Origin: Caballeronia hypogeia
Lineage (GTDB): Bacteria > Pseudomonadota > Gammaproteobacteria > Burkholderiales > Burkholderiaceae
Direction of reading: 5' to 3'
DNA: 64,000 bases
NCBI RefSeq assembly: GCF_001544875.2
Contig: NZ_FCOA02000001.1
Coordinates: 248,001-312,000, forward strand
The translations under genes were made by a program, and so were the position numbers. This document shows positions 47,858-59,773 of the stretch, piece after piece. Positions within the stretch are counted from its first letter, which is position 1; each line of letters opens with the position of its first letter. The notes under the pieces were generated by a model that was not told where the DNA came from, made no database searches, and worked only from the letters and a program-made list of their open reading frames with translations.

Positions 47858-49503
47858 TGCCGAACCCCGCCGAGAAATACCGCCCGTTTCCGCAAGTCCG
47901 TCTGAATGGCCGCCGCTGGCCGAATCGCACGATCGAAAAGGCGCCCATCTGGATGAGCACCGATCTGCGCGACGGCAACCAGTCGCTGATCGAGCCGATG
48001 AGCATCGCAGCCAAGCTCGAATTCTTCGAGATGCTGGTGGCAACGGGTTTCAAGGAAATCGAGGTGGGGTTCCCGTCGGCATCGCAGACCGATTTCGACT
48101 TCGTCCGCAAGCTGATCGACGAAAAACGCATTCCCGACGACGTGACCATCGAAGTGCTCGTGCAATCCCGCCGCGAGCTGATCGAACGCACGTTCGAGGC
48201 CGTCGAAGGCGCGGGTCGCGTGATCGTGCACCTCTATAACGCGATCGCGCCGTCGTTCCGGAAGATCGTGTTCAACCAGTCGAAGGACGAAGTGAAGGCG
48301 CTCGCGGTGGAAGGCACGCGCATCATCAAGGAATGCGCGGCCGCGCGGCCGGATACGCACTGGGTCTACCAATACTCGCCCGAGACGTTCAGCATGACCG
48401 AGCTCTCTTTCGCGCGCGAAGTCTGCGACGCGGTGGCGCAAGTGTGGCGTCCGACGCCCGATCACAAGATGATCGTGAACCTGCCCGCGACCGTCGAATC
48501 CGCCACGCCGAACGTGTTCGCCGACCAGATCGAGTGGATGGACCGCAACATGGGTTTTCGCGACAGCATCGTCTTGTCCGTGCATCCGCATAACGATCGC
48601 GGCACGGCGGTCGCTGCCGCCGAACTGGCGCTGCTCGCGGGCGCGGACCGCATCGAAGGATGTCTCTTCGGCAATGGCGAGCGCACCGGCAACGTCGATC
48701 TCGTGACGCTCGCGATGAATCTCTACACGCAGGGCATCGATCCTGGCCTCGATTTTTCCGATATCGACGCCGTGCGCCGTGTCGTCGAGCGCTGCAACCA
48801 GATTCCGGTGCATCCGCGTCATCCGTATGCCGGCGATCTCGTGTTCACCGCGTTTTCGGGTTCGCATCAGGACGCGATCCGCAAGGGCTTCGCGCAGCGG
48901 GTGCCGGGAACCGTCTGGGAAGTGCCCTACTTGCCGATCGATCCTGCGGATCTCGGCCGCAGCTACGACGCCGTGATTCGCGTGAACAGCCAGTCGGGCA
49001 AGGGCGGTGCGACCTATCTGCTCGAACGCGGTCTGGGCTTCACGCCGCCGCGCCGCGTGCAGATCGAATTCAGCCACGCGGTCCAGAAAGTCACCGATAC
49101 GTCCGGCGCGGAAATCAGCGGCGAGGCGATCTGCGAACTCTTCCGGCGCGAATATTTCGACGCGGGCGGCGCGCTCACGCGTGTCGATGCGTCGACGTTG
49201 TCGGTATTCGGACGGCACGTCGCGATAGCGCCGGCCGCGCACGCCGCGAGCAGCGAGGCTTACGCGCAGACGATCGCGGCGGCGCTGGGCGTCGATGCCA
49301 ACGTGAACTGGTTCGAGACGGCGGTGACGACGGGCGGCGACACGGCGGCGTTCGTCGGCTGCCGTGTCGGCGACGGCCAGACGCGCTTCGGCGTGGCGGT
49401 GCATGCGAACCCGGCGCTGGCGGTCGCCGATGCGGTCGTGAGCGCGGTGAATCGCTCGGAACGGCTCGACGAGATGCGGCAGGACGAAACCGTCGAAGCG
49501 TGA
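47854..49503 (+). CDS. leuA: 2-isopropylmalate synthase
   Basis: 549 residues, the long (LeuA type 2) form. The catalytic HMGL-like TIM barrel begins '[20 protein letters not shown]' (metal Asp and Arg), with HxH metal ligands in '[13 protein letters not shown]' and '[15 protein letters not shown]'. A C-terminal LeuA allosteric domain (about 400-535), the leucine-feedback site, ends '[20 protein letters not shown]'. It condenses acetyl-CoA and 2-oxoisovalerate. A leader peptide and structured 5' region precede it, implying leucine control of transcription as well as activity. Two adjacent ATGs (47854 and 47857) are possible starts. Confidence 0.97.
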   Translation: MMPNPAEKYRPFPQVRLNGRRWPNRTIEKAPIWMSTDLRDGNQSLIEPMSIAAKLEFFEMLVATGFKEIEVGFPSASQTDFDFVRKLIDEKRIPDDVTIEVLVQSRRELIERTFEAVEGAGRVIVHLYNAIAPSFRKIVFNQSKDEVKALAVEGTRIIKECAAARPDTHWVYQYSPETFSMTELSFAREVCDAVAQVWRPTPDHKMIVNLPATVESATPNVFADQIEWMDRNMGFRDSIVLSVHPHNDRGTAVAAAELALLAGADRIEGCLFGNGERTGNVDLVTLAMNLYTQGIDPGLDFSDIDAVRRVVERCNQIPVHPRHPYAGDLVFTAFSGSHQDAIRKGFAQRVPGTVWEVPYLPIDPADLGRSYDAVIRVNSQSGKGGATYLLERGLGFTPPRRVQIEFSHAVQKVTDTSGAEISGEAICELFRREYFDAGGALTRVDASTLSVFGRHVAIAPAAHAASSEAYAQTIAAALGVDANVNWFETAVTTGGDTAAFVGCRVGDGQTRFGVAVHANPALAVADAVVSAVNRSERLDEMRQDETVEA

Positions 49504-49522
49504 TGCGGCGGCGCGCGTGGCC

Positions 49523-49906
49523 TCACTCGAGTGCGACGCGCGTCGCCTGCAGCGCCAGCAGTTGCCACTGGCCTTCGGTCTGGATGTGCACCGCCGTGTA
49601 GGCAATCGGAAAGAGCAGCGCGCCGTTCTTCGATTCCATTTCGATCAGCACGCGTCCCGACACGAGGCAGGTGTCGCGGCCGGCGGGCATCACGTCCTGC
49701 GACTGGATCTCGATCTGCCGATAGCGGCGACGCCCGGCGGTGATGGCGTCGATGAACTGGCGCTTCGTCTCCCGCTTGCCGTTGGTGTGGACGTAGCTGA
49801 CGTTTTCGGCCAGCAGCGCGTCCAGCGTCGGGCCGTCGCCCTCGACCATCGCACGGAAGCGGTCGCGCTCGAGGCCGCGTATGGCCTCAATGGTTTTTGC
49901 CGGCAT
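49523..49906 (-). CDS. NTF2-like (SnoaL/DUF4440) protein
   Basis: 127 residues forming one NTF2-like cone fold: helical start 'IEAIRGLERDRFRAMVEGD', 'LDALLAENVSYVHTNGKRETKRQFIDAI' and C-terminal strands 'AYTAVHIQTEGQWQLLALQATRV'. Proteins of this kind are small-molecule-binding enzymes or accessory proteins; the function is not predictable. It converges on leuA with a gap of about 20 bases and lies downstream of pagL on the same strand. Confidence 0.85.
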   Translation of the reverse strand: MPAKTIEAIRGLERDRFRAMVEGDGPTLDALLAENVSYVHTNGKRETKRQFIDAITAGRRRYRQIEIQSQDVMPAGRDTCLVSGRVLIEMESKNGALLFPIAYTAVHIQTEGQWQLLALQATRVALE

Positions 49907-49950
49907 CTGTCGATCCCCTTGTGTCGGGGAACCGATGCGCAGGCGCCCCG

Positions 49951-50517
49951 TCAGAAGTTGTATTGCAGATATAGCTGGCTGAAATTTATACCAGGATTCG
50001 GCTCTTTGATACCACCGTTCGACATATGCTGGAAGCGAAAGCCTACCTGGTAGTTCTGCCTGGCGCCGAAGATCATGCCGACGCCCACCATGTCCGCGAA
50101 CTGAAACGCCGACCCCACGCTGAAATCCTCCGTGATGCGTGTGTGCGAGAGCAGCCGCACGCCGACGCCGGCCTCGATGAACGGCCGGAAATAACCAGCG
50201 CTCTTCACGAAGCGGACCACCGGCGTGATGCCGAACTCCCAGATGCTCGGGTGTACCGCGTTATCCTCGGTCGTATGCCAGTAGGAAACATGCCCTTCGC
50301 CGATGAACGTGAAGTGGAACCCGCCGGTTTCCCACCAGATCAGGTCCGGATCCCATGACAGACCGAGATCGATTTTCTTGATATCGCGGTTGGCGACGCC
50401 GCCTGCGATTTGCACGCCGAACCGGTCAGCGTGCGCCGCCGCCGAAACGAAGCCAAGCGCGACGCACACAACCAGACGGGACAACGGACGATGCCACGGA
50501 GTCTTGTTTTTATACAT
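49951..50517 (-). CDS. pagL: PagL-type lipid A 3-O-deacylase (acyloxyacyl hydrolase)
   Basis: 188 residues with a signal peptide ending in 'AAAHA' and an eight-stranded outer-membrane barrel. The catalytic motif 'FQHMSNGGIKEPNPGIN' carries the His-X-Ser pair and downstream Glu of the PagL triad; the last residue is Phe, as in outer-membrane proteins. PagL removes the 3-O-linked acyl chain from lipid A, reducing endotoxicity. ATG 50517 has GGGGTG upstream; a longer frame to 50556 would precede the signal peptide. It is divergent from rpoH. Confidence 0.92.
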   Translation of the reverse strand: MYKNKTPWHRPLSRLVVCVALGFVSAAAHADRFGVQIAGGVANRDIKKIDLGLSWDPDLIWWETGGFHFTFIGEGHVSYWHTTEDNAVHPSIWEFGITPVVRFVKSAGYFRPFIEAGVGVRLLSHTRITEDFSVGSAFQFADMVGVGMIFGARQNYQVGFRFQHMSNGGIKEPNPGINFSQLYLQYNF

Positions 50518-50875
50518 GAGCACCCCAAATACTCTCGGATAACGGGTGTGTTTCACTAATCGATGCTGTCTGGCGAATTTCAGTGAGATTAGACAGCAGT
50601 TGCAGATATAGCGTCTGGTTGCGATGTTTTGTTAAATTATCTTTCGTTACAACCCGAAACCACGGTAACTCATTCGAACACCAATCCAGAGTCGCTTGAA
50701 TTTTCCGCTCCCAGCGCAACAGTCTGTCCTATTGATCCCGCAAATTCGATAGTTTTTGTGGGAACTCCCACATTCCCCGTCGCTCTAACACTTAGCACTC
50801 ACTGAACCGGAGTGCTAATATCGTGTCTGACTTGTCGCCGTGTTAAGCGGCGAATGAATTGTTGATAAGGAGCTT
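50518..50875. promoter_or_regulatory. divergent control region pagL / rpoH
   Basis: 358 bp without a gene. From left to right: inverted repeat TGCTGTCT...AGACAGCA (50564-50571 / 50591-50598) in the pagL leader, a TGTGGGA-AC-TCCCACA palindrome at 50757-50772, and a CIRCE element at 50792-50818 close to rpoH. The -10 and -35 of rpoH probably surround the CIRCE site but are not clear. Confidence 0.55.
50792..50818. promoter_or_regulatory. CIRCE element (HrcA operator) upstream of rpoH
   Basis: TTAGCACTC, nine bases, GAGTGCTAA: an exact match to the CIRCE consensus bound by the heat-shock repressor HrcA. It lies 58 bases before the rpoH ATG, so HrcA probably represses sigma-32 synthesis until heat shock. 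Confidence 0.95.
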
Positions 50876-51817
<942 letters not shown>

Positions 51818-51846
51818 CACCTGACTGTGCCTTAGAGCAAGTTGCG

Positions 51847-51877
51847 AAGCCCGCTGTCGAAAGACGGCGGGCTTTTT
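51847..51877 (+). terminator. Rho-independent terminator after rpoH
   Basis: AAGCCCGCTGTC-GAAA-GACGGCGGGCTT (one G-T pair) followed by TTT, 30 bases beyond the rpoH stop codon. Confidence 0.92.
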
Positions 51878-51900
51878 CTTTGGCCGCACCCCAAATACAA

Positions 51901-51920
51901 ACGGCGCCCGAAGGCGCCGT
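51901..51920. terminator. hairpin terminator of nagE (minus strand)
   Basis: ACGGCGCC-CGAA-GGCGCCGT; on the minus strand followed by TTTG. It lies 37 bases past the nagE stop and faces the rpoH terminator. Confidence 0.6.
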
Positions 51921-51956
51921 CTGCTTTCAACCATCGACTATTGCATCAAGTCGGCA

Positions 51957-53756
<1,800 letters not shown>

Positions 53757-53835
53757 CGGGTTCTCCAAAAATATAGGTCTTGTCGTTGCTGCTTGAGGAT
53801 TGCTGGAAAAAGGCTCCGTGAAACCGGCGGAAAAG

Positions 53836-56400
53836 TTATTCCTGTGGCCAGATTTCGCGGCTTGCCGCTCTTACTGCCTGCGCCGATTCGAGCGCGAGGC
53901 AGTCCTCGGCGCGCTGGCGGCACAGTTGGTAATCGAGATTGCGCACGCGCGCCTTGATGCCCGGCACCGAACCCGGATCGACCGACAACTCGGTTACGCC
54001 CAGGCCGACGAGCAAGGGCGCCGCGACCGGATCGCCGCCGAGCGCGCCGCACACGCCGACCCACTTGCCGTGCTTCTCCGCGCCCTGCACCGCCGCCTTG
54101 ATGAGGCGCAGCACGGCCGGATGCAGGCCGTCGGACTGCGCGGCGAGGTCGGGCTGGCAGCGGTCCATCGCGAGCGTGTACTGCGTGAGATCGTTGGTGC
54201 CGATCGAAAGGAAATCCGCGTGTTTCGCGAGCTGGTCGGCCAGCAGCGCCGCCGACGGCACTTCGATCATCACGCCCACTTCGATAGGCCCCGTGCGGCC
54301 CGCTTCGCGAGCCAGTTCGTCGATGCGCGCACGCAGGCGTTTCAACTCGGCGACATCGGTGACCATCGGCAGAAGAATGCGCACCGCGCCGATCGGCTGC
54401 ACGGCGAGCAGGCCGCGCAACTGGTCGTCGAGCAGGTCGGGGCGCACCTGCGCGAGACGAATGCCGCGCAGGCCGAGTGCGGGGTTTTCTTCGGGTGGCA
54501 ACGTCAGATAATCGACTTCCTTGTCCGCGCCGACATCGAGCGTGCGGATGATCGCGGTGCGGCCGGCGAGCGCATCGACGATGCCCTGATAGCTTTCGGC
54601 GTGCTCGGCCACCGTCGGCGCAGACTGGCGATGGATGAACAGCAACTCGGTGCGCAACAGGCCGACGGAATCGGCGCCGTTTTCGACCGCGGCTTTCGCA
54701 TCGTCGAGCGTCGCGATGTTCGCGGCGACTTCGATCGCGCGGCCGTCCTTCGTCGATGCCGCCTGCTGCGACATCTTGCGATTCGCCTCGCGCACGCCGG
54801 CGAGACGCTCGCGCTCGGCGCGGGCGCGTTCGACGTCGAGTTGCGTCGGCGCATGCTCGATGCGGCCCGCGGAGGCATCGACCACGACTTGCGTGCCTTC
54901 GGGGATCGCGTGCAGCGCATCGCCGATCGCGACGAGCGCCGGAATGCCCATCTGGCGCGCGATGATCGCCGCGTGCGAAGTCGCGCCGCCGCGCGCCATG
55001 ACGAGCGCGGTGACGCGCGTGCGGTCGATCGACGACAGATCGGACGGCGTGAATTCGGTGGCCGCGAGCACCGCTTCCTGCGGCAACTCCAGAGCCGCGG
55101 TGTTGGTCAGGCCGAGCGCGCGCAGCACGCGCTTTTCGATATCGCGCAGATCGGCGGCGCGCTCGGCGAGCAGCTCGTCCTGCACGTTGTTCAGCAGCGC
55201 GATCTGCGCGCGGATCGCCTCGCGCCACGCGAAGCCCGCGCTCTTGCCGAGGCTGATCAGATCGCGCGCGGCATCGACGAGCGTGGGATCTTCCAGCAGC
55301 ACGCGATGCACCGCGAAAATGCCCGCTTCGCCCACCGCGCCACGCTGCGACGCCGTGCGCACGGTTTCGCCGAGTTCGGCGTCGACCTGGGCGATGGCTT
55401 TGTCGAGCGCACGGCTTTCCGCCGCCGACGAACCGGCCGCCTGCTCCGGCGGCACGATGTCCTGATCGTCCCAGCGCACGAGCTTGCCCACCGCGATGCC
55501 CGGCGCCGCGCACACGCCCGCGAGCGTGTTCGGCGGCAACGGCTCGCCTGATGCGCGCGCCGCGACGACGGGCGCCGGCGACCGGTCGCGCGCAGGCGAC
55601 TCTTCAACTTCGCCGGCAGCCGCGCGCAGCAACTCGGCCGCCACCGCTTCGACCGCCTGATGCGCCTGCGCCCCGATACCGACCAGTTCGATGGTCGCGC
55701 CCTCGCCCGCACCCAGACCGAGCAGGCCGACGACGCTTTCCACCGGCGCCTTCTTGCCCTCGTAACGCACTTCGACCTTGGCGTCGAAGCCGCGCGCCGC
55801 TTCGCGCGCCCGCGCCGCCGGACGGGCGTGCAGGCCGCCCGCGTGAGCAAGCGTCAGGCTGCGGCGCGCCTCTTCCATCACCACGGCGCCCGAGCGCGCG
55901 GTCTCCGCTTTCTCGCCGCTCTTCGCGCGCAGCACCAGCAGGCGCGAGCCCGCTTTCGACACGCCGCGCCCGGCGCGATCGACGACATCGAAGGCATCGC
56001 CGTTCGCGACCGCGATCACCGAGACCAGGCTCGGCGCGTTCCGCGCGACGTAATCCGCGTTGAATTCGATCAGCGGATCACCTGCGCGCACCGCCGCGCC
56101 CTGCTCGACGATCGGCGCGAAACCTTCGCCGCCGAGCTCGACCGTATCGATGCCGATATGCACCAGGATCTCTGCGCCCTCTTTCGTGCGCAGCGTCACT
56201 GCGTGATGCGTGCGCGCGAGATGCGTGATGGTGCCGTCGCAAGGCGACACGAGCACATTGTCGAGCGGATCGATGCCGATGCCGTCACCGAACATGCCTT
56301 CGGCGAACACGGGATCGGGCACGTCGGCGAGCGGCACGACGGGGCCGGTGAACGGCGCGAGCAGCACGACGTCGTTCGGGTTATCGATGGAATGGTTCAA
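53836..56400 (-). CDS. nagF: multiphosphoryl transfer protein EIIA-HPr-EI
   Basis: About 854 residues combining three PTS proteins: EIIA-Glc type (about 10-165; phospho-His 81 in EILVHIGIDTV), HPr (about 180-265; His 191 in GGLHARPAA) and enzyme I (about 290-850; His 476 in 'ARGGATSHAAIIARQ', PEP-binding C-terminal barrel). It carries phosphate from PEP to NagE without free HPr. It is encoded between the NagB-II deaminase and nagE. The start is set at TTG 56400, six bases after GAGGAG; ATG 56424 is an alternative with a weaker site. Confidence 0.95.
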   Translation of the reverse strand: MNHSIDNPNDVVLLAPFTGPVVPLADVPDPVFAEGMFGDGIGIDPLDNVLVSPCDGTITHLARTHHAVTLRTKEGAEILVHIGIDTVELGGEGFAPIVEQGAAVRAGDPLIEFNADYVARNAPSLVSVIAVANGDAFDVVDRAGRGVSKAGSRLLVLRAKSGEKAETARSGAVVMEEARRSLTLAHAGGLHARPAARAREAARGFDAKVEVRYEGKKAPVESVVGLLGLGAGEGATIELVGIGAQAHQAVEAVAAELLRAAAGEVEESPARDRSPAPVVAARASGEPLPPNTLAGVCAAPGIAVGKLVRWDDQDIVPPEQAAGSSAAESRALDKAIAQVDAELGETVRTASQRGAVGEAGIFAVHRVLLEDPTLVDAARDLISLGKSAGFAWREAIRAQIALLNNVQDELLAERAADLRDIEKRVLRALGLTNTAALELPQEAVLAATEFTPSDLSSIDRTRVTALVMARGGATSHAAIIARQMGIPALVAIGDALHAIPEGTQVVVDASAGRIEHAPTQLDVERARAERERLAGVREANRKMSQQAASTKDGRAIEVAANIATLDDAKAAVENGADSVGLLRTELLFIHRQSAPTVAEHAESYQGIVDALAGRTAIIRTLDVGADKEVDYLTLPPEENPALGLRGIRLAQVRPDLLDDQLRGLLAVQPIGAVRILLPMVTDVAELKRLRARIDELAREAGRTGPIEVGVMIEVPSAALLADQLAKHADFLSIGTNDLTQYTLAMDRCQPDLAAQSDGLHPAVLRLIKAAVQGAEKHGKWVGVCGALGGDPVAAPLLVGLGVTELSVDPGSVPGIKARVRNLDYQLCRQRAEDCLALESAQAVRAASREIWPQE

Positions 56401-56406
56401 CAGGGA

Positions 56407-56412
56407 CTCCTC
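56407..56412 (-). promoter_or_regulatory. Shine-Dalgarno deciding a TTG start (nagF)
   Basis: GAGGAG on the minus strand, six bases before TTG 56400. The upstream ATG at 56424 has no comparable site. Confidence 0.55.
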
Positions 56413-56437
56413 GGCACGGCGCATCGGCTTGTCTCAC

Positions 56438-57454
56438 TCAATGGGTTTCGGTGACCTTGTTCAGGTGGCGCGGCGCGTCGGGATTGCGCCCGCGCGCGGC
56501 GGCCAGACCCGCGGCCATCACATAGAACGAAAGAATCGCGGCGATCGGATCGAGCGCCGGGTGATCGGTGGCGACCAGCGGCAGCTCCGCTTCGGGCACG
56601 TCGCCGGGCGCGGCGAGCAGCACACGCGCGCCGCGTGCGCGCATGTCGGCGGCGAGCTGGATGAGACCCGCCTGTTCCGGACCGCGCGGCGCGAACACGA
56701 GCAGCGGATAGTCGCGGTCGATGATTTCCATCGGTCCATGACGCACTTCCGCGCTGGAGAACGCCTCGGCCTGAATGCCCGAGGTTTCCTTGAGCTTGAG
56801 GGCCGCTTCCTGGGCAATTGCCAGACCTAGCCCGCGGCCGATCACGATCATGCGATCCACGTTCGTGAGTTCGCTCACGGCGCGCGTCCAGTCGAGCTTG
56901 CCCGCCGCGCGCAGCGCGTCCGGCAGCGTCTTCAGCGCGTTGAGCAGTTCGTGGTCGCGCTGCACGTGCGCGATCACGATGGCCGACAGCGACAGCATCG
57001 CGATATAGCTCTTGGTCGCGGCCACCGAAAGCTCGGGACCGGCGAGCAGCGGCAGGAAGTATTCGCACGCGTCTTCGAGCGGCGAGCCGACAACATTGAC
57101 GGCGGCGACGGTGAACGCGCCCGCATCGCGCAACGCCTGCATGGTGCCGACAAGGTCCGGGCTCTTGCCCGATTGCGAGAACGCGACGGCCAACTGGCCC
57201 GACACGCGCAGCGGCGCCTGCTGGAGCGTGGCGACGGACATCGGCAGCGAGGCGACCGGCACGCCGATGCGGCTCATCGTCAGGCTGGCGAAGTAACTGG
57301 CGGCGTGGTCGGAACTGCCGCGCGCGACCGTCAGCGCGACATTGCGCGGCTGCTCCCTGAGCTTTTCCGCGAGCGCTTCGATGCGGGACGTGTCGGCGAG
57401 CTGAGCCGCGACGACATCCGCGGACTCCAGCGCCTCATTAAGCATATTCGACAA
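56438..57454 (-). CDS. glucosamine-6-phosphate deaminase NagB-II (SIS domain)
   Basis: 338 residues with two SIS domains like the isomerase half of GlmS, but no glutaminase domain: 'VARGSSDHAASYFASLTM', 'SQSGKSPDLVGTM', 'GRGLGLAIAQEAALKLKETSGIQAEAFSSAEVRHGPME', ending in HLNKVTETH. Such proteins replace NagB in many Proteobacteria, converting GlcN-6-P to fructose-6-P and ammonia. The TTG at 57454 follows AAGGAG by six bases and overlaps the nagA stop by 17 bases; an ATG at 57445 is an alternative. Its position between nagA and the PTS genes supports the role. Confidence 0.9.
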   Translation of the reverse strand: MSNMLNEALESADVVAAQLADTSRIEALAEKLREQPRNVALTVARGSSDHAASYFASLTMSRIGVPVASLPMSVATLQQAPLRVSGQLAVAFSQSGKSPDLVGTMQALRDAGAFTVAAVNVVGSPLEDACEYFLPLLAGPELSVAATKSYIAMLSLSAIVIAHVQRDHELLNALKTLPDALRAAGKLDWTRAVSELTNVDRMIVIGRGLGLAIAQEAALKLKETSGIQAEAFSSAEVRHGPMEIIDRDYPLLVFAPRGPEQAGLIQLAADMRARGARVLLAAPGDVPEAELPLVATDHPALDPIAAILSFYVMAAGLAAARGRNPDAPRHLNKVTETH

Positions 57455-58541
57455 TTGACTCTCCTTCGACGTACGTGGCGGTCAGCGCGTGTTCCCGGTC
57501 GAGCACGACGAGATCGGCCCAGGCACCGCGCGCGATGCGGCCGCGGTCTTCGAGTCCGAGGTAGTCGGCGGGATAACGCGACAGGCGATTCGAGACATCC
57601 GCGAGCGGGATGCCCAGCGAGACGAGATTGCGCAGCGCCTGATCCATCGTCAGGGTGCTGCCGGCGAGCGTGCCGTCCGCGAGACGCACGCCGCCCATGC
57701 ATTTGGTGACGTGCTGGCTACCCAGGCGATATTCGCCGTCGGGCATGCCGGCGGCCGAAGTGCTGTCGGTGACCACGTACAGACGCGGGATCGCGCGCAT
57801 CGCGGCGCGGATCGCGCCCGGATGCACGTGCAGCAGATCGGGAATGAGCTCGGCGTATTCGGCGTGCGCGAGCGCCGCGCCGACCATGCCCGGGTCGCGG
57901 TGATGCAGCGGCGACATGGCGTTGAACAGATGCGTGAAGCCGCGCGCGCCGTGCTTGAGCGCGTTCACGGCGTCGTCGTAGGTGCCGAGCGAATGGCCGA
58001 GCTGCACGCGCACGCCGCGCGACGCCATTTCCGAGATGATGTCCAGATGGCCCGAGATTTCCGGCGCGATCGTGACGACGCGGATCGGCGCGAGCTCGAG
58101 GTACTTCAGCACTTCGTCGCGCACCGCGACTGCGGCCGCGTCCGGTTGCGCGCCGAGCTTGCCGGGATTGATGTAAGGACCTTCCAGATGCACGCCGAGC
58201 ATGCGCGCACCACCCGCGGCGCGATGCTTCGCCTGTACGCCCAGGCCGGCGACGACTTCCATGAGTTCGTCGCGCGGCGCGGTCATGGTGGTGGCGAGCA
58301 GGCTCGTCGTGCCGTGCTGGGCGTGCTGGCGCGCGACGGTGTCGGCGGCGTCGCCGCCTTCCATGATGTCGCGCCCGCCGCCGCCGTGCACGTGCAGGTC
58401 CATGAAGCCCGGCAGGATGTACGGCGCGTCGTTCGCGAGCGGATCGGCGATATGGCCTTCGAGCGCCGTCACGCGGCCGTTCTCGAAACGAATCGTGCCG
58501 TGGATCCAGCCATCGGTCGTGAGTATGTTTCCTTTCAGCAT
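57438..58541 (-). CDS. nagA: N-acetylglucosamine-6-phosphate deacetylase
   Basis: 367 residues, amidohydrolase superfamily TIM barrel: 'ILPGFMDLHVHGGGGRDIMEG' (metal HxH), 'GVHLEGPYINPGKLGAQ' (metal Glu), 'LGHSLGTYDDAVNALKHGARGFTHLFNAMSPLHHRDPGMVG' in pattern and the catalytic Asp in 'VTDSTSAAGMPDG'. It removes acetate from GlcNAc-6-P after PTS import. First gene of the nagA-nagB-II-nagF-nagE operon, 162 bp downstream of the GntR regulator gene. Confidence 0.96.
   Translation of the reverse strand: MLKGNILTTDGWIHGTIRFENGRVTALEGHIADPLANDAPYILPGFMDLHVHGGGGRDIMEGGDAADTVARQHAQHGTTSLLATTMTAPRDELMEVVAGLGVQAKHRAAGGARMLGVHLEGPYINPGKLGAQPDAAAVAVRDEVLKYLELAPIRVVTIAPEISGHLDIISEMASRGVRVQLGHSLGTYDDAVNALKHGARGFTHLFNAMSPLHHRDPGMVGAALAHAEYAELIPDLLHVHPGAIRAAMRAIPRLYVVTDSTSAAGMPDGEYRLGSQHVTKCMGGVRLADGTLAGSTLTMDQALRNLVSLGIPLADVSNRLSRYPADYLGLEDRGRIARGAWADLVVLDREHALTATYVEGESIVEYA
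57461..57466 (-). promoter_or_regulatory. Shine-Dalgarno deciding a TTG start (NagB-II)
   Basis: AAGGAG on the minus strand, inside the 3' end of nagA, six bases before TTG 57454; coupling with nagA is likely. Confidence 0.5.
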
Positions 58542-58608
58542 GAAGTTCTCTGGAAGTGCGCGATGCTTGATTGAGGTTCAGCGCCGTCCGCGCCGTGCTG
58601 CGAGCAGG

Positions 58609-58623
58609 CTTCCGTAACGGAAG
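58609..58623. promoter_or_regulatory. palindrome upstream of nagA
   Basis: CTTCCGT-A-ACGGAAG, exact 15-bp dyad, 68 bases before the nagA start. Could be an operator or a small mRNA hairpin; it does not match known GntR/HutC nag operators that I recognise. Confidence 0.35.
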
Positions 58624-58703
58624 AAGCGAACGGCCTCCCTGGTCCCTCTCGTTTTCGTGTCAACTCTCGTGTTGCCTGTGACGTCATGCGTCTGTGCCGA
58701 CGC

Positions 58704-59438
58704 TTATCGATGCAGCTCGGCGACGAAGTCGTAGTAGTCGTCGCGGCAGTAGGTATCCGTCAATTCGATCGCGCGCTGATCCGCCGAATAGCCGACGCGC
58801 GTGATGACCAGCAGCGCGGCGCGCGGCGCCACACCCATCAGCCGGGCGATTTCGGCGCCCGCGTTCACCGCGCGAAAATGCTGCAACGCGCGCACCACCG
58901 ACGACCCGCGCTCCTCCAGATACCGATAGAGCGACGCGCCGATCGCGAGCGGCTCCGGAACGACCGCGACAGGCAAGGCCGAATGCTCGACCGCCATCAC
59001 GATGCCGTCGGCGCGACGCAGTCGCCTCAGGCTCGCAACGGCCGCGCCCGGAGGCAAGCCAAGACGCACGCTTTCGTCTCGATTCGCTGCTCGCACTCCG
59101 CGATCCAGCCAGATCGAATCTGGCCGAAAGCCACGCTGCTCCATTTTTCTGGTGAAACCGGTGAGCCTGGAAAGCGGATCTTCGACGCGCGGCGTAATGA
59201 AGCTGCCCGCTCCACGCACGCGCCGGATCAAACCTTGTTCGACGAGCAACGCGATGGCTTTTCTCGCCGTGATTCGTGACACCCCGACGCGCTCCGACAG
59301 CGTGCGTTCGGACGGAAGCGCCTCGCCCGCCGCCCAGGAGCCCGCATGAATTGCCTTGGCGAGACGCGAGGTCAATTGAAGATAAAGCGGCGTGTCGCTG
59401 CGAGGGTCGGGCATCAGGTCCTGCCAGCGGTACTCCAT
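58704..59438 (-). CDS. nagR: GntR-family regulator (HutC/NagR subfamily)
   Basis: 244 residues. An N-terminal winged helix (about 15-80; 'PLYLQLTSRLAKAIHAGSWAAGEALPSERTLSERVGVSRITARKAI') precedes a UTRA effector domain (about 100-240; 'SLYRYLEERGSSVVRALQHF', 'ALLVITRVGYSADQRAIELTDTYCRDDYYDF'). UTRA domains of NagR/DasR/YvoA bind GlcN-6-P or GlcNAc-6-P. It lies directly upstream of nagA on the same strand, so it most likely represses the cluster in the absence of aminosugar and may regulate itself. Confidence 0.9.
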   Translation of the reverse strand: MEYRWQDLMPDPRSDTPLYLQLTSRLAKAIHAGSWAAGEALPSERTLSERVGVSRITARKAIALLVEQGLIRRVRGAGSFITPRVEDPLSRLTGFTRKMEQRGFRPDSIWLDRGVRAANRDESVRLGLPPGAAVASLRRLRRADGIVMAVEHSALPVAVVPEPLAIGASLYRYLEERGSSVVRALQHFRAVNAGAEIARLMGVAPRAALLVITRVGYSADQRAIELTDTYCRDDYYDFVAELHR

Positions 59439-59773
59439 CAGCGGCGCCCGGTCGTCGAATTGGAGCCCATTATATAACCAACATAATACCAGTCAATTCT
59501 AAGATGACACTTCAACGAACACATTAAAATCTCAGCCAAATCAATAAGTTAAAAACTGTTTAGCGGATCGTCCGGAAACAAGCTGGGCATACGGACTTTC
59601 CCTTACATGCAGTCCAGTTGATGAATTGGTTCCTTACTTGCCGGAATACCCATTTTTTGGGTTGCTGAGCGCTTTTTCGGGCATTTGCGTATTCGCACGC
59701 TCGTTCTTCTTTGGCACAATAGTCCCATTAGTTCGGATTCACTATTAATTTCAACAAAAGACGAGAGACTGAC
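59439..59773. promoter_or_regulatory. AT-rich divergent spacer GntR gene / MarR-GNAT gene
   Basis: 335 bp, clearly more AT-rich than the genes. Just upstream of the GntR gene, the minus strand carries two TGGT-headed repeats (TGGTATTATG then TGGTTATATA, about 59472-59494), a plausible operator half-site pair. An ACCCA-TTTTT-TGGGT hairpin lies at 59648-59662. An opposite-strand small frame over the MarR start is judged spurious. Confidence 0.4.

Noticed and set aside
47821..49605. Open frame of about 594 codons antisense to leuA
   Set aside because: Arg/His-rich shadow with no domain; leuA on the plus strand has all catalytic motifs.
53800..55551. Open frame of about 583 codons antisense to nagF
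   Set aside because: Composition-driven shadow; the EIIA-HPr-EI reading carries three intact phospho-His motifs.
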